This document shows positions 16,694 through 24,379 of a stretch of 31,969 nt of DNA, piece by piece. A program made the position numbers and the translations under genes. The notes beneath the pieces were generated by a model that was given only the letters and a program-made list of their open reading frames with translations, ran no database searches and was not told the origin of the DNA. Source of the stretch: JAEHDI01 sp035455185 (GTDB lineage: Bacteria; Acidobacteriota; Terriglobia; Bryobacterales; Bryobacteraceae); the NCBI GenBank assembly GCA_035455185.1, contig DATIFQ010000436.1, positions 1 through 31,969 on the forward strand. Reading direction: 5' to 3'. Positions within the stretch are counted from its first letter, which is position 1, and the number at the start of each line of letters is the position of its first letter.

Positions 16694-17692
16694 ATGAAAG
16701 TACTGAAGCCCCTCTTCATATCGTTGTTGCTTGTCTTACCCGTAGCCGCCCAGTTGCCGGACTTCTACAGAACCGTCGACCGCCTGATCTGGGTGGTGGA
16801 CGATCTCGACCGGACCACGCAGGGCTGGCAGAAGCTCGGCTTCGCTGGCATCGAGTATCAGGGCGAAGCCGAACTCCCGGCCTTGTTCCGCGGCAAGGCG
16901 GGAACGGCAACTCTTCGTGTGGCCTCTGGCCGCATCGGCGACGTCCCCGTCCACTGGGTGCAGCCTATTTCCGGGAAAGACGCGTTTTCCGAGTTCCTGG
17001 CCCGGAACGGCAGTGGCGTTTTCAGCATCATGCACCGCGTCCCCTCCCGTGAGGCGTTTGACGCCGAGGTGAAACGAATGGCGGACATTGGCGTCGGCGT
17101 CCTTCAGGGAGGTGAGGCGGAGACAGAAGCTGGACCGGTCCGTTTCGCGTTCCTAGATACCGCCGCGCGAGGCAAGTACGTTCTCGGCCTGCTTCATGTG
17201 CCAGGTGCGGCGGATCTGGCGCTCGCGCCTCCCGGAAACCCCTCCGGCCGGAAGGTCGCCCAGTACGCCTTTGTGGCCAAGGATCTCGACGCCGTCTCCG
17301 CGTATTGGGCGCGGCTCGGCTTCCCCGCGATGACGTACACCCATCCCGATTCGTCCGAGTTGCGCTACCGCGAGCGTCCGGGGGAGTTCGATATGAAGCT
17401 GGGCTGGCAGCGCCATGGCAAAGTGACCTACGAGTGGATCCTCTCGCTGAAAGGTCCCAATGTTTACGAGGACCACATGAAGAAGCACGGCGAGGGCCTA
17501 CACCACCTGGCCTTCGAGGTCGAGGACATCGACAAGGAAGCCGCGGACTGGCAGGCCAAGGGATTCCCGTTCGGTATGGGCGGTGCGTGGGGTCAGAAGG
17601 GCAAGCCTGGCTCGGGGCGGTTCATCTACATGGATACACACGCCATCGGCGGCATCGACATCGAGCTTCTTTGGAGTTTCCGGGCGAAGTAG
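16694..17692 (+). CDS. secreted protein with two VOC (glyoxalase-fold) domains
   Basis: A 332-residue protein with a clear signal peptide (MKVLKPLFISLLLVLPVAAQ) and two VOC modules. The first begins at TVDRLIWVVDDLDRTTQGW. The second begins at VAQYAFVAKDLDAVSAYW and has a methylmalonyl-CoA-epimerase-like stretch GEGLHHLAFEVEDIDKEAADW ending at GIDIELLW. The His of LHHLAF and the Glu of IDIELLW are the usual metal ligands of the fold. In the first module the corresponding initial His is absent (DRLIWVV), so the two halves probably differ in function. VOC enzymes are usually cytoplasmic, so a secreted one is unusual, and I cannot name a substrate. It lies 20 bp after lacI with AGGAG before it, likely in the same transcript. 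Confidence 0.82.
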   Translation: MKVLKPLFISLLLVLPVAAQLPDFYRTVDRLIWVVDDLDRTTQGWQKLGFAGIEYQGEAELPALFRGKAGTATLRVASGRIGDVPVHWVQPISGKDAFSEFLARNGSGVFSIMHRVPSREAFDAEVKRMADIGVGVLQGGEAETEAGPVRFAFLDTAARGKYVLGLLHVPGAADLALAPPGNPSGRKVAQYAFVAKDLDAVSAYWARLGFPAMTYTHPDSSELRYRERPGEFDMKLGWQRHGKVTYEWILSLKGPNVYEDHMKKHGEGLHHLAFEVEDIDKEAADWQAKGFPFGMGGAWGQKGKPGSGRFIYMDTHAIGGIDIELLWSFRAK

Positions 17693-17791
17693 CTTTTTCC
17701 GCCGGCCGAAGACACCCTCTCCTCAGCCGCCTGAGTAACCTCCGGCCCCGTGCCGAGCGTCTTTATTCCCTTGGCCGGGTCTGCCGTCCTG

Positions 17792-17850
17792 TATACTAGC
17801 AGGCTTCCGGCACGATTCCGGAGAAGACGGTCACTTAATCTTCCAGGAGG
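17792..17850 (+). promoter_or_regulatory. -10-like element and strong Shine-Dalgarno for the secreted cassette
   Basis: A TATACT sits at 17792-17797, with only a poor TTGGCC 15 bp upstream as -35. A perfect AGGAGG at 17845-17850 lies 5 bases before a TTG codon, and this decides the TTG start at 17856. The rest of the 163-bp gap shows only a small CTCAG/CTGAG hairpin (17722-17735) with no T-run. Confidence 0.5.
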
Positions 17851-17855
17851 CAGTC

Positions 17856-18464
17856 TTGAGTTTTCAGGGATGGCTTGCCCTCATTCTCGCCGCGGCGCTG
17901 GTTGCGCCGCCGGTCCTGTCCGCACAGGAGGCTGCCCCGCCTCCGCCAAAACAGTCCGGCGGAACTCTCAAAATCGTTACCCTCGAAGGCGAGGGCGCGA
18001 AGAACGTCATCAAGACAAGGTATGCCGTGCAGCCGGTAGTCGAGGTGCACGACCAAAACGATAAGCCGGTATCCGGCGCGGAAGTCGTGTTTCAGCTCCC
18101 CGCGGCCGGCCCCGGTGGTGTTTTTAACGGATGGATGCGGACCCAGACGCTCCGTACCGACGCCGAAGGCAAGGCCGGCACGAACGGCTTCACACCGAAC
18201 GACGAAGAAGGCCGCTTTAACATCAAGGTTACCGCCACCTCAAACGGCAAGACGGGCAGCGCGATCATCGCCCAAAGCAACACGCGAACCGGCGGCCAGT
18301 CGTCCTCCGGTGCTTCGAAATGGTGGAAAGTACTGGCGATCGCCGGTGGGGCGGCCGCGGCCGGCGGGATCGTGGCGGCCACTCGAAACGGCGATTCTTC
18401 CGGTGCCGGGAACAACCCCGTTACGATTGCACCGGGCACCATTACGGTGACCGGACCGAGGTAA
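17856..18464 (+). CDS. secreted Ig-like (Big-1-type) protein with C-terminal membrane segment
   Basis: A 202-residue protein using TTG as start, supported by a perfect AGGAGG 5 bases upstream. A signal peptide of about 23 residues (SFQGWLALILAAALVAPPVL) is followed by a proline-rich linker. Next comes a Big-1/invasin-like Ig domain: VQPVVEVHDQNDKPVSGAEV, then TDAEGKAGTNGFTPND and NIKVTATSNGKTGSA. This is the pattern of bacterial Ig domains that describe allowed property changes of a variable. Near residues 150-175 a hydrophobic Gly/Ala-rich stretch (VLAIAGGAAAAGGIVAA) could anchor it in the membrane, and a short acidic-free tail follows. No catalytic residues are visible. It heads a three-gene run of exported proteins, 35 bp before the propeller gene. 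Role unknown; an adhesive or structural partner is possible. Confidence 0.8.
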   Translation: MSFQGWLALILAAALVAPPVLSAQEAAPPPPKQSGGTLKIVTLEGEGAKNVIKTRYAVQPVVEVHDQNDKPVSGAEVVFQLPAAGPGGVFNGWMRTQTLRTDAEGKAGTNGFTPNDEEGRFNIKVTATSNGKTGSAIIAQSNTRTGGQSSSGASKWWKVLAIAGGAAAAGGIVAATRNGDSSGAGNNPVTIAPGTITVTGPR

Positions 18465-18499
18465 GCGCGGGTGCTCCTGCGGGAAGGCTTCATACTCAT

Positions 18500-19480
18500 A
18501 TGCGCAATCTAAAATTCTTTCCGTGTGGCCTGCTGCTACTCGGCTTGGGTGCAGCATTCGGTCAGGATGGGGGGCTCACAGGCCCCGTCTCAGGCATGGT
18601 ATTCGACGCCGACTCCCGGTCTCTCAGGCCGGTGGTCGGTGTGCCCGGAGCCGCCTATCTCGGCCAGCCGGCGGTTTCCGGCCTTGATTGGGCCTCGGTA
18701 GCGCCCAATGGCCGGGCAGCGCTCGTTCTCGGGAATGCTCAGCTTCGCTTACTGCGCTGGTCCTCCGACGGGACCAGTCGCGCCGACATCATCGTCGAAG
18801 AAGCGCAAACGCCCGGACGTGTTGCCTGGAGCGCCGACTCGTCGGCGGTCGCGGTCTATGAGAATTCCGGGCGGCTGCGAGTTTGGCGCACACAGACTGC
18901 CCAGCCCGCCGGCGACATCGATCTGTCGTTGCTGTCGGGCCGGATTTCCGCTCTCGCCGTCGAGAAGTCGGGCGCTGTCGTGATCGGCGTGGAAGATGCA
19001 ACGGCAGGCGGGGTATTCCGGGTCTCGCCCGGCGCCGCTCCGGTAATGGTCGCAGCGATGGCTTCTCCCGGAGCGATGGCCTTCTCGAGAAACGGTCGGG
19101 ACCTCTTCGTGGCCGATCGTGCCACCCGCCGGGTGATCGAAATTCGCGGCTATCGCGCATCGGCGGCGTTGATTCCGCTCGCAGACGAGACGAGTGGGGT
19201 CGTCGAGCCCGCCGCACTGGCGGTGTCCGAAGACGGCATGCGCCTGTTTCTGGCCGACAGGGGCAAGAACACCGTGGGCATCTGCGATCTCACGACGCGT
19301 ACACTCGCCGGAGAGATCGCACTCGATTTCGCCCCGGTTTCCCTGGAACCCCTTTCTGGACAATCCCTCTACTTGTTGAAAGGCGGAGGCGGGGGTGAAC
19401 CGTTCCAGGTGTTGAGCGCCGGCCGGGAACCGGCGGTTTACTTTGTGCCGGCCGAGCGGCTGGTCCTGGAGGAGCGCTAG
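18500..19480 (+). CDS. secreted beta-propeller protein
   Basis: A 326-residue protein with a signal peptide (MRNLKFFPCGLLLLGLGAAFGQ; the Cys lacks a proper lipobox). The rest is made of WD40/YVTN-like blades: GRAALVLGNAQLRLLRW, GRVAWSADSSAVAVYENSG, AMAFSRNGRDLFVADRATRRV, LAVSEDGMRLFLADRGKNTVG. About six blades can be counted. There is no fused enzyme, unlike the propeller at 989-3670. It probably binds a protein or peptide. It is co-directional with the Ig-like gene upstream and its stop lies 2 bp before the ATG of the next gene, so the three are very likely one transcript. The ATG at 18500 is chosen because the signal peptide starts there; longer in-frame extensions are arginine-rich and overlap the upstream gene. 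Confidence 0.82.
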   Translation: MRNLKFFPCGLLLLGLGAAFGQDGGLTGPVSGMVFDADSRSLRPVVGVPGAAYLGQPAVSGLDWASVAPNGRAALVLGNAQLRLLRWSSDGTSRADIIVEEAQTPGRVAWSADSSAVAVYENSGRLRVWRTQTAQPAGDIDLSLLSGRISALAVEKSGAVVIGVEDATAGGVFRVSPGAAPVMVAAMASPGAMAFSRNGRDLFVADRATRRVIEIRGYRASAALIPLADETSGVVEPAALAVSEDGMRLFLADRGKNTVGICDLTTRTLAGEIALDFAPVSLEPLSGQSLYLLKGGGGGEPFQVLSAGREPAVYFVPAERLVLEER

Positions 19481-19482
19481 TC

Positions 19483-21669
19483 ATGTCTCGAACCACCCTC
19501 GTCCTAGTTGCCGCCGTCCTGATTTCGTTCCTGCTGGCTCCCGCCGCCCTCGCGCAGTCGGTGCCCTTCACCTTGCGTTACGACCAGGGCGACACGACCA
19601 CGGTCGTGTCGAACAATAGCAGTGTCTTCTTGCCGGCCGACGCCGTCGGACAGGCGGCAGTGGCCACTCTAACCGTCACCTACCGTGGAACCACTTCCGT
19701 CTCCATCACCGAGGTCGAGATGCTGGACGCGTTCGAGTTCCCTTCAGCCGACTTCTCGGTCAGCGGCCTGCCGTCGCTCCCGCTTTCTCTTACCGAGAAC
19801 CAGAGTTTCAGCGTCACCCTCCGCTACCAGGCGGCGACCCGCAACCGCGTTATCGGACGCGTGTTGTTTCACTATAAGCAAGCATTGGTGACCAGCCAGA
19901 TCACGCTGAATCTCGTCGGTGTCGCGCCGGAATTCTCCTATAGCTACATACCGCAAGGGGGCAACCCGGCAGTTTTGGCGCCCGGTGGGACCATCGCCTT
20001 CCTCACGACCGCGGTGGACGGAGCGTCGACCGCTACTGTGGTAATCACCAACAAGGGAAGCGGTGCGGGCAAAGTCGATGCCATCAGTTCCTCCGGCGCT
20101 GCGTTTGAGTTGAGTGGCCTGCCCCTTCCCCCGGCAACCATCACCGCCGCCCGCGAACTTCGCTTCACCGTCACCTACAAACCAACGGCGCTCGAGACAA
20201 GCAGTGGGCAGCTCACTCTGGACCTGGCTGGCGGCCGAGTTACGTTCGCCCTCCAGGGCGTCTCCGAAGGGCCCGCGTTTGTTTACGAGAAGATCGAAAG
20301 TTCGGCGGTCGTTCCCGTAATCCCCGGGCAGGTTGTTTCGCTCCCCGATACCTTGGTCGGTGAGGAGACTAGCGTGCCCTTCCGGGTGAGAAACGATGGC
20401 AACCACGACGGCCAGATTGCGTCGATTAGCGTCCTTGGCGACGGTTATCAGGTAACTGACCTGCCGTTCCTGCCGCTGGTTCTCAAACCCGGAGCTTCGG
20501 CGACGTTCACTGTCAAGTTCTCCCCCTCGCAGCCCGGCAAGATTTCCGGCAGGCTGCGCGTCGGCGACGACAGTTTTGACTTGGCCGCATCGGGTCTTGG
20601 AGCGGCGCTCGAGTATTCGCTCGTGGTCGGCTCGACGACCACCACGGTACCAAGCGGCGGCATCATCACGCTCCCGCAGGTGGCGGTCGGAGAAAGCGTA
20701 AAGGCTCGCTTCATCGTTACCAACACGGGCACGGCAGAGGCGTCCATCAACAGCATCACTTTGCCGGCGGCGTCGCCTGCGGTTTTCCTGCTCGAAGAAC
20801 TGCCATCGCTTCCCGCGAAGGTAGCTCCCCAGGCAACGACTGGATTCACTGTCGTCTTCAAACCTTCCGTGGTCGGAAATGCGTCGTCCACTCTCAAGGT
20901 GGACAACGTCACCTTCACCATTTCCGGCGCTGGCAGTTCGCCGGCACCGCTGCCGGCATACACCTTTGAAGGCGCCAGCGGCGTTCAGGAACCGCTCCAG
21001 CAACCTGGGGTCGGCCTGACGCTGTCCGAGCCGTATTCGCTCGGGCTGACCGGAACCCTGAGACTGGCTTTTACCTCGGAGGCTTTCAGCAGCGACCCGT
21101 CAGTGCAGTTCTCCTCCGGCGGACGGACGGTGAACTTCACCATCCCCGCAAACTCTACCCGCGCTGTGTTTCCCAATGGCACCAACGAGATCCGCCTTCA
21201 AACGGGCACGGTAGCGGGGACAATCACCCTCACGCCGTCGTTCGCTACCGAGGGTGGCATCGACATGACGCCCGACGTTCCAGCGGTTCTGAACTTGATG
21301 GTGCCGCAGTCGGCTCCGCGAGTGCTCGGCGTCCAGATCACGTCGAAAACCACTGCTGGCTTCACCGTGGTGGTGACAGGTTTCGCAACCGGCCGCTCGC
21401 TGACCCAGATGGACTTCCAGTTCAATCCGGTCAGCGGTGAAAATGTCTCTACGACGAAGGTCAGCGTGAATGTGGAAGCCAGTTTCCTCAGTTGGTATCA
21501 GAGCGCGGCGTCGCAACAGTACGGCAGCCAATTCTTGGTGAGCATTCCCTTCACGATGCAGGGTGACGTGAGGAACGTGAACAGCCTGATCGACACGATC
21601 CAGTCGGTGGCGGTGACCATCGGAAATCGCCAGGGAACCTCCTCGGCCGTGACGGCAAACCTGAGGTAG
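19483..21669 (+). CDS. secreted protein with four ASH/HYDIN-type Ig repeats and a novel C-terminal module
   Basis: A 728-residue exported protein (signal peptide 1-25 ending ALAQ). Four tandem Ig-like repeats of about 110-120 residues span about 28-148, 150-262, 264-374 and 376-484. Each has a shared core: a GLPxLP-like turn, FTVxFxP, SGxLxV and a final xGxG/xGV. A link of aromatic-x-Tyr (FSYSYI, FVYEKI, LEYSLV, AYTFEG) joins repeats. This is the choice-of-anchor-D/ASH pattern. Residues 490-728 form another domain: TLRLAFTSEAF, GGRTVNFTIPANSTRAVF, then LQTGTVAGTITLTP and a beta-rich end. I do not know a named family for this part. No enzyme signature is seen. It ends the three-gene run and is followed by a strong terminator. 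A surface scaffold or adhesion role is inference only. Confidence 0.85.
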   Translation: MSRTTLVLVAAVLISFLLAPAALAQSVPFTLRYDQGDTTTVVSNNSSVFLPADAVGQAAVATLTVTYRGTTSVSITEVEMLDAFEFPSADFSVSGLPSLPLSLTENQSFSVTLRYQAATRNRVIGRVLFHYKQALVTSQITLNLVGVAPEFSYSYIPQGGNPAVLAPGGTIAFLTTAVDGASTATVVITNKGSGAGKVDAISSSGAAFELSGLPLPPATITAARELRFTVTYKPTALETSSGQLTLDLAGGRVTFALQGVSEGPAFVYEKIESSAVVPVIPGQVVSLPDTLVGEETSVPFRVRNDGNHDGQIASISVLGDGYQVTDLPFLPLVLKPGASATFTVKFSPSQPGKISGRLRVGDDSFDLAASGLGAALEYSLVVGSTTTTVPSGGIITLPQVAVGESVKARFIVTNTGTAEASINSITLPAASPAVFLLEELPSLPAKVAPQATTGFTVVFKPSVVGNASSTLKVDNVTFTISGAGSSPAPLPAYTFEGASGVQEPLQQPGVGLTLSEPYSLGLTGTLRLAFTSEAFSSDPSVQFSSGGRTVNFTIPANSTRAVFPNGTNEIRLQTGTVAGTITLTPSFATEGGIDMTPDVPAVLNLMVPQSAPRVLGVQITSKTTAGFTVVVTGFATGRSLTQMDFQFNPVSGENVSTTKVSVNVEASFLSWYQSAASQQYGSQFLVSIPFTMQGDVRNVNSLIDTIQSVAVTIGNRQGTSSAVTANLR

Positions 21670-21695
21670 TGATAGCGGTTGCCCCGGCCTTCCTA

Positions 21696-21731
21696 CCCTG
21701 CGCGTCCCGCGGGCGCGCAGGGTTTTCTATT
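21696..21731 (+). terminator. intrinsic terminator of the secreted cassette
   Basis: A perfect 9-bp stem (CCCTGCGCG at 21696-21704, CGCGCAGGG at 21714-21722) has a 9-base loop that is itself largely self-complementary. TTTTCTATTTGTT follows. It lies 27 bp after the stop of the last cassette gene. Confidence 0.9.
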
Positions 21732-21736
21732 TGTTG

Positions 21737-21759
21737 TGGCGTACCGCCATATACTGGCG
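21737..21759 (+). promoter_or_regulatory. repeated TGGCG/CGCCA half-sites around a -10-like TATACT
   Basis: TGGCG, TAC, CGCCA, then TATAC, then TGGCG: an inverted repeat followed by a third half-site, spanning a TATACT at 21750-21755. No good -35 is spaced correctly. It may be an operator/promoter for the DUF1080-PHP gene whose ATG is 15 bp downstream. Confidence 0.4.
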
Positions 21760-21773
21760 TGAGAGGTTTCCTG

Positions 21774-23264
21774 ATGAGCGCATCTGAAATGACACGCCGG
21801 GCGTTTGCCGGAGCAGTGGCCGCAGCCGGCTTCTGTTTCGCGCAGGATGGCTGGATCGACCTTTTCGACGGTCAGAGCCTCCGGGGCTGGCGGCCCAGCG
21901 AGAACAAGAACTCGTGGAAGGTCGTTGGCGGCCAGCTCTTGGCCGATGGCCCGCGCTCCCACCTCTTCTATGACGGCCCCGTCCGCGAGGCCGGCTTCAA
22001 AAACTTCGAACTCGAAGTGGAGGCGCTCGCACACCCGGCGGCTAATTCCGGGATCTACTTCCACACCGCCTACCAGGAGACCGGTTATCCACGCAAGGGC
22101 TTCGAAGTACAGATCAACAATACAGCCACCGGGGAGGGCGGCTACCGGGAACGAAAGAAGACCGGCTCGCTCTACGGCGTTCGCAACACTTACAAGCAAC
22201 TCGTTGCGGATGACGGGTGGTTCAAGATCCATGTCGCTGTCCGCGGCAAGAACATTCAAGTGCGGCTCAACGGAATCCTCCTGGTTGACTTCACCGAATT
22301 CACCCCGCCATTCATCGCCGCAGGGAATGAGCGAGAGCGTTTCCTCGACCGAGGCACCTTCGCGCTGCAAGGCCACGACCCCGGTTCCAAGGTCCGCTTC
22401 CGCCGCATCCGCGTGCGACCGCTTCCCGACGACGTCCCAACGCCCGGCTCCGCGTCCGCTGCCGCTGACGCCCTCGAACAGGACGTCATCACCCTCGGCG
22501 CGCGCAACATCCCGCTCGTGGATTACCACGTCCACCTCAAGGCGAGCCTCACGCTCGATCAGGCGCTGGCCAAGTCGCGCCGCGACGGCATTCAGCACGG
22601 CATCGCCATCAATTGCGGCCAGGGGTTTCCCGTCCAGAATGACGATTCCGCTCGCCGCTTCGTCGATGAGATGAAGGGGCAGCCGGTCTTCCTTGCCATG
22701 CAGGCTGAGGGACGCGAGTGGACTCGGATGTTCTCGCGGCGCGCGGCGGCGTTGTTCGACTACGTGTTCACCGACTCGATGACCTGGACCGACAACCGTG
22801 GCCGCCGCATGCGCCTCTGGATTCCCGAAGAGGTCGGCACGATCCCCAATCCGCGAGAGTTCATGGACACCCTCGTCGAACGCACCATCGGCATCCTTGA
22901 AAACGAGCCGGTCGACATCTACGTCAACCCGACCTTCCTCCCGAAACCCCTTGACGGAAACTACGATACGCTGTGGACCGACGAGCACATGAGGAAGGTC
23001 GCCCGCGCCGCCGCCCGGAACAGCGTCGCGATCGAGATCAACGACCGCTTCAAGCTCCCTTCTGCCGCATTCCTTCGCGTGGCGAAGGAAGAAGGCTGCA
23101 AGTTTGCGCTCGGCACGAATAATGGAGGTCCCACCGACCTTGGCCGCTGCGAATACGGCGTCCGCATGACCACTGAACTCAAGCTCTCCTGGCAGGACTT
23201 CTTCGTCCCCGGTGCGTGGGGACCCAAAGCAGTCGAGCGCAAACCCGGCGCGCTCCGGGCGTAA
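21774..23264 (+). CDS. Tat-exported DUF1080 (3-keto-disaccharide hydrolase) / PHP-like hydrolase fusion
   Basis: A 496-residue protein. The Tat-like leader MTRRAFAGAVAAAGFCFAQ is followed by a DUF1080/3-keto-disaccharide hydrolase concanavalin-like domain (about 26-235: GWIDLFDGQSLRGWR, FELEVEALAHPAANSGIYFH, GFEVQINNTATGEGGYRERK). A second domain begins near residue 245 with LVDYHVHLKASLTLDQAL, where HVH at about 252-254 is a PHP/amidohydrolase metal motif. It continues to VAIEINDRFKLPS (about 419) and KFALGTNNGGPTDLGRCEYG (about 445), which resembles the end of PHP domains. The start at 21774 follows GAGAGG by 7 bases; a longer frame upstream runs through the terminator and is not real. DUF1080 enzymes act on 3-ketoglycosides in some bacteria; the role of the PHP half is unknown. 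The gene is convergent with the PIG-L gene, 17 bp apart. Confidence 0.87.
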   Translation: MSASEMTRRAFAGAVAAAGFCFAQDGWIDLFDGQSLRGWRPSENKNSWKVVGGQLLADGPRSHLFYDGPVREAGFKNFELEVEALAHPAANSGIYFHTAYQETGYPRKGFEVQINNTATGEGGYRERKKTGSLYGVRNTYKQLVADDGWFKIHVAVRGKNIQVRLNGILLVDFTEFTPPFIAAGNERERFLDRGTFALQGHDPGSKVRFRRIRVRPLPDDVPTPGSASAAADALEQDVITLGARNIPLVDYHVHLKASLTLDQALAKSRRDGIQHGIAINCGQGFPVQNDDSARRFVDEMKGQPVFLAMQAEGREWTRMFSRRAAALFDYVFTDSMTWTDNRGRRMRLWIPEEVGTIPNPREFMDTLVERTIGILENEPVDIYVNPTFLPKPLDGNYDTLWTDEHMRKVARAAARNSVAIEINDRFKLPSAAFLRVAKEEGCKFALGTNNGGPTDLGRCEYGVRMTTELKLSWQDFFVPGAWGPKAVERKPGALRA

Positions 23265-23281
23265 CGCAGAGCCCTCGTTCG

Positions 23282-24103
23282 CTACCGGAGCCCGTCGAAG
23301 AGATCGCTCTCGCGCATACGCCCCCCGTTGACCGAGCTGAAGACGCGATAGTACTCCTGCGAGCCCCAGAGGGCGCGGTGATGCTCGTCCGAGAGATGCT
23401 CGAGTTTCCCATAGATTGCCATCTGGCTCTTGTGGCACGAGACCGCCCGCCAGACTTTGGACCAGAAGGCGCTGGTGTCGATGACGGTAGTAACCGCCCA
23501 GTTCGGCCACGGTGCAACCACGCGGTCGGCGCCGTCCACGGTTACCTTCAGGTTACGGAACGCCGCTTGATACGCCGCCCATTTCGCCTGCGTCCACGCC
23601 ATGTAGTAGAGCTTCGAGACGCGGTGGCTGACGGCTCGACCCGGCCCGTCCTCGGCGCCCTTGTATTCGGGATCTGCCGCGCAGACCACCGCTGCGGTTG
23701 TGAACTGGCAGATGGCGATGTGATCCGGATGGCCGTACGCGCCCTCGGGACCGAACGTAACCACAACCTGCGGCCGTACCCGGCGCAGATGTCCCGCGAT
23801 CTTGCCGATCGCTTCCGAAGGATCGGCCTGGTCCAGATCGCCGTCCAAGTAGTCGAGAAACCGAACCTCGCGTACCCCCAGCTCTCCGGCGGCCGCCAGC
23901 AGTTCCTCCTCACGAATCCTGCCGGCTACGTCGGGCGCCTCGCGCTCTCCGTTTGGCCCGATGCGGCCGCGCTCTCCGCGTGTTGCCGTTACGAGATAGG
24001 TCTCTATCCCTTCGCCGGCGTATCTCGCCAGCGTGCCCCCCATCCCCAGAGATTCGTCGTCCGGATGGGCCAGGACGCACATCAGTCTTAGCGGGTTGGA
24101 CAC
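23282..24103 (-). CDS. PIG-L/LmbE family deacetylase
   Basis: A 273-residue protein of the GlcNAc-PI de-N-acetylase (LmbE/MshB) fold. The AHPDDE motif near residue 12 carries zinc ligands (His, Asp) and the general base Asp. FGPEGAYGHPDH near residue 120 carries the third His ligand. ATRGERGRIGPNG is typical of the MshB/BshB side. The family removes acetyl groups from N-acetylglucosamine derivatives such as sugar-linked thiols. Which compound applies here cannot be told from sequence. I preferred the GTG at 24103 because AAGGGGGTG, nearly complementary to the 16S tail, lies with 6-base spacing before it; an ATG at 24121 is an alternative adding six residues. It lies downstream of the tRNA gene in the same direction. 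Confidence 0.88.
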   Translation of the reverse strand: MSNPLRLMCVLAHPDDESLGMGGTLARYAGEGIETYLVTATRGERGRIGPNGEREAPDVAGRIREEELLAAAGELGVREVRFLDYLDGDLDQADPSEAIGKIAGHLRRVRPQVVVTFGPEGAYGHPDHIAICQFTTAAVVCAADPEYKGAEDGPGRAVSHRVSKLYYMAWTQAKWAAYQAAFRNLKVTVDGADRVVAPWPNWAVTTVIDTSAFWSKVWRAVSCHKSQMAIYGKLEHLSDEHHRALWGSQEYYRVFSSVNGGRMRESDLFDGLR

Positions 24104-24192
24104 CCAGCACCCCCTTTCCATCAGGATTCCAGATCAACCCAGCTTTGTACACAGCTCTGGCTCAAATTTCCGGAGGATTTTTGGGAAATGGC

Positions 24193-24268
<76 letters not shown>

Positions 24269-24379
24269 TTGCCTACCCCGTATTGTCGCTCCGCGTGCGC
24301 TCGGGTGTCAATTTGACGAACACTTCCGGCCGCCACCTGTTGTGGCTCGGCGTCGCCGCTTCGTGTACGATTTCCGTTG

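Noticed and set aside
19744..21003. Open frame of 419 codons opposite the four-repeat ASH gene
   Set aside because: Arg-rich, low-complexity translation with no signal or domain; the repeats on the plus strand explain the open frame.
21693..23510. Long open frame (605 codons) on the minus strand over the DUF1080-PHP gene
   Set aside because: It is the antisense shadow of a GC-rich gene, has no recognisable domain or signal, and runs through the terminator and into the PIG-L gene.
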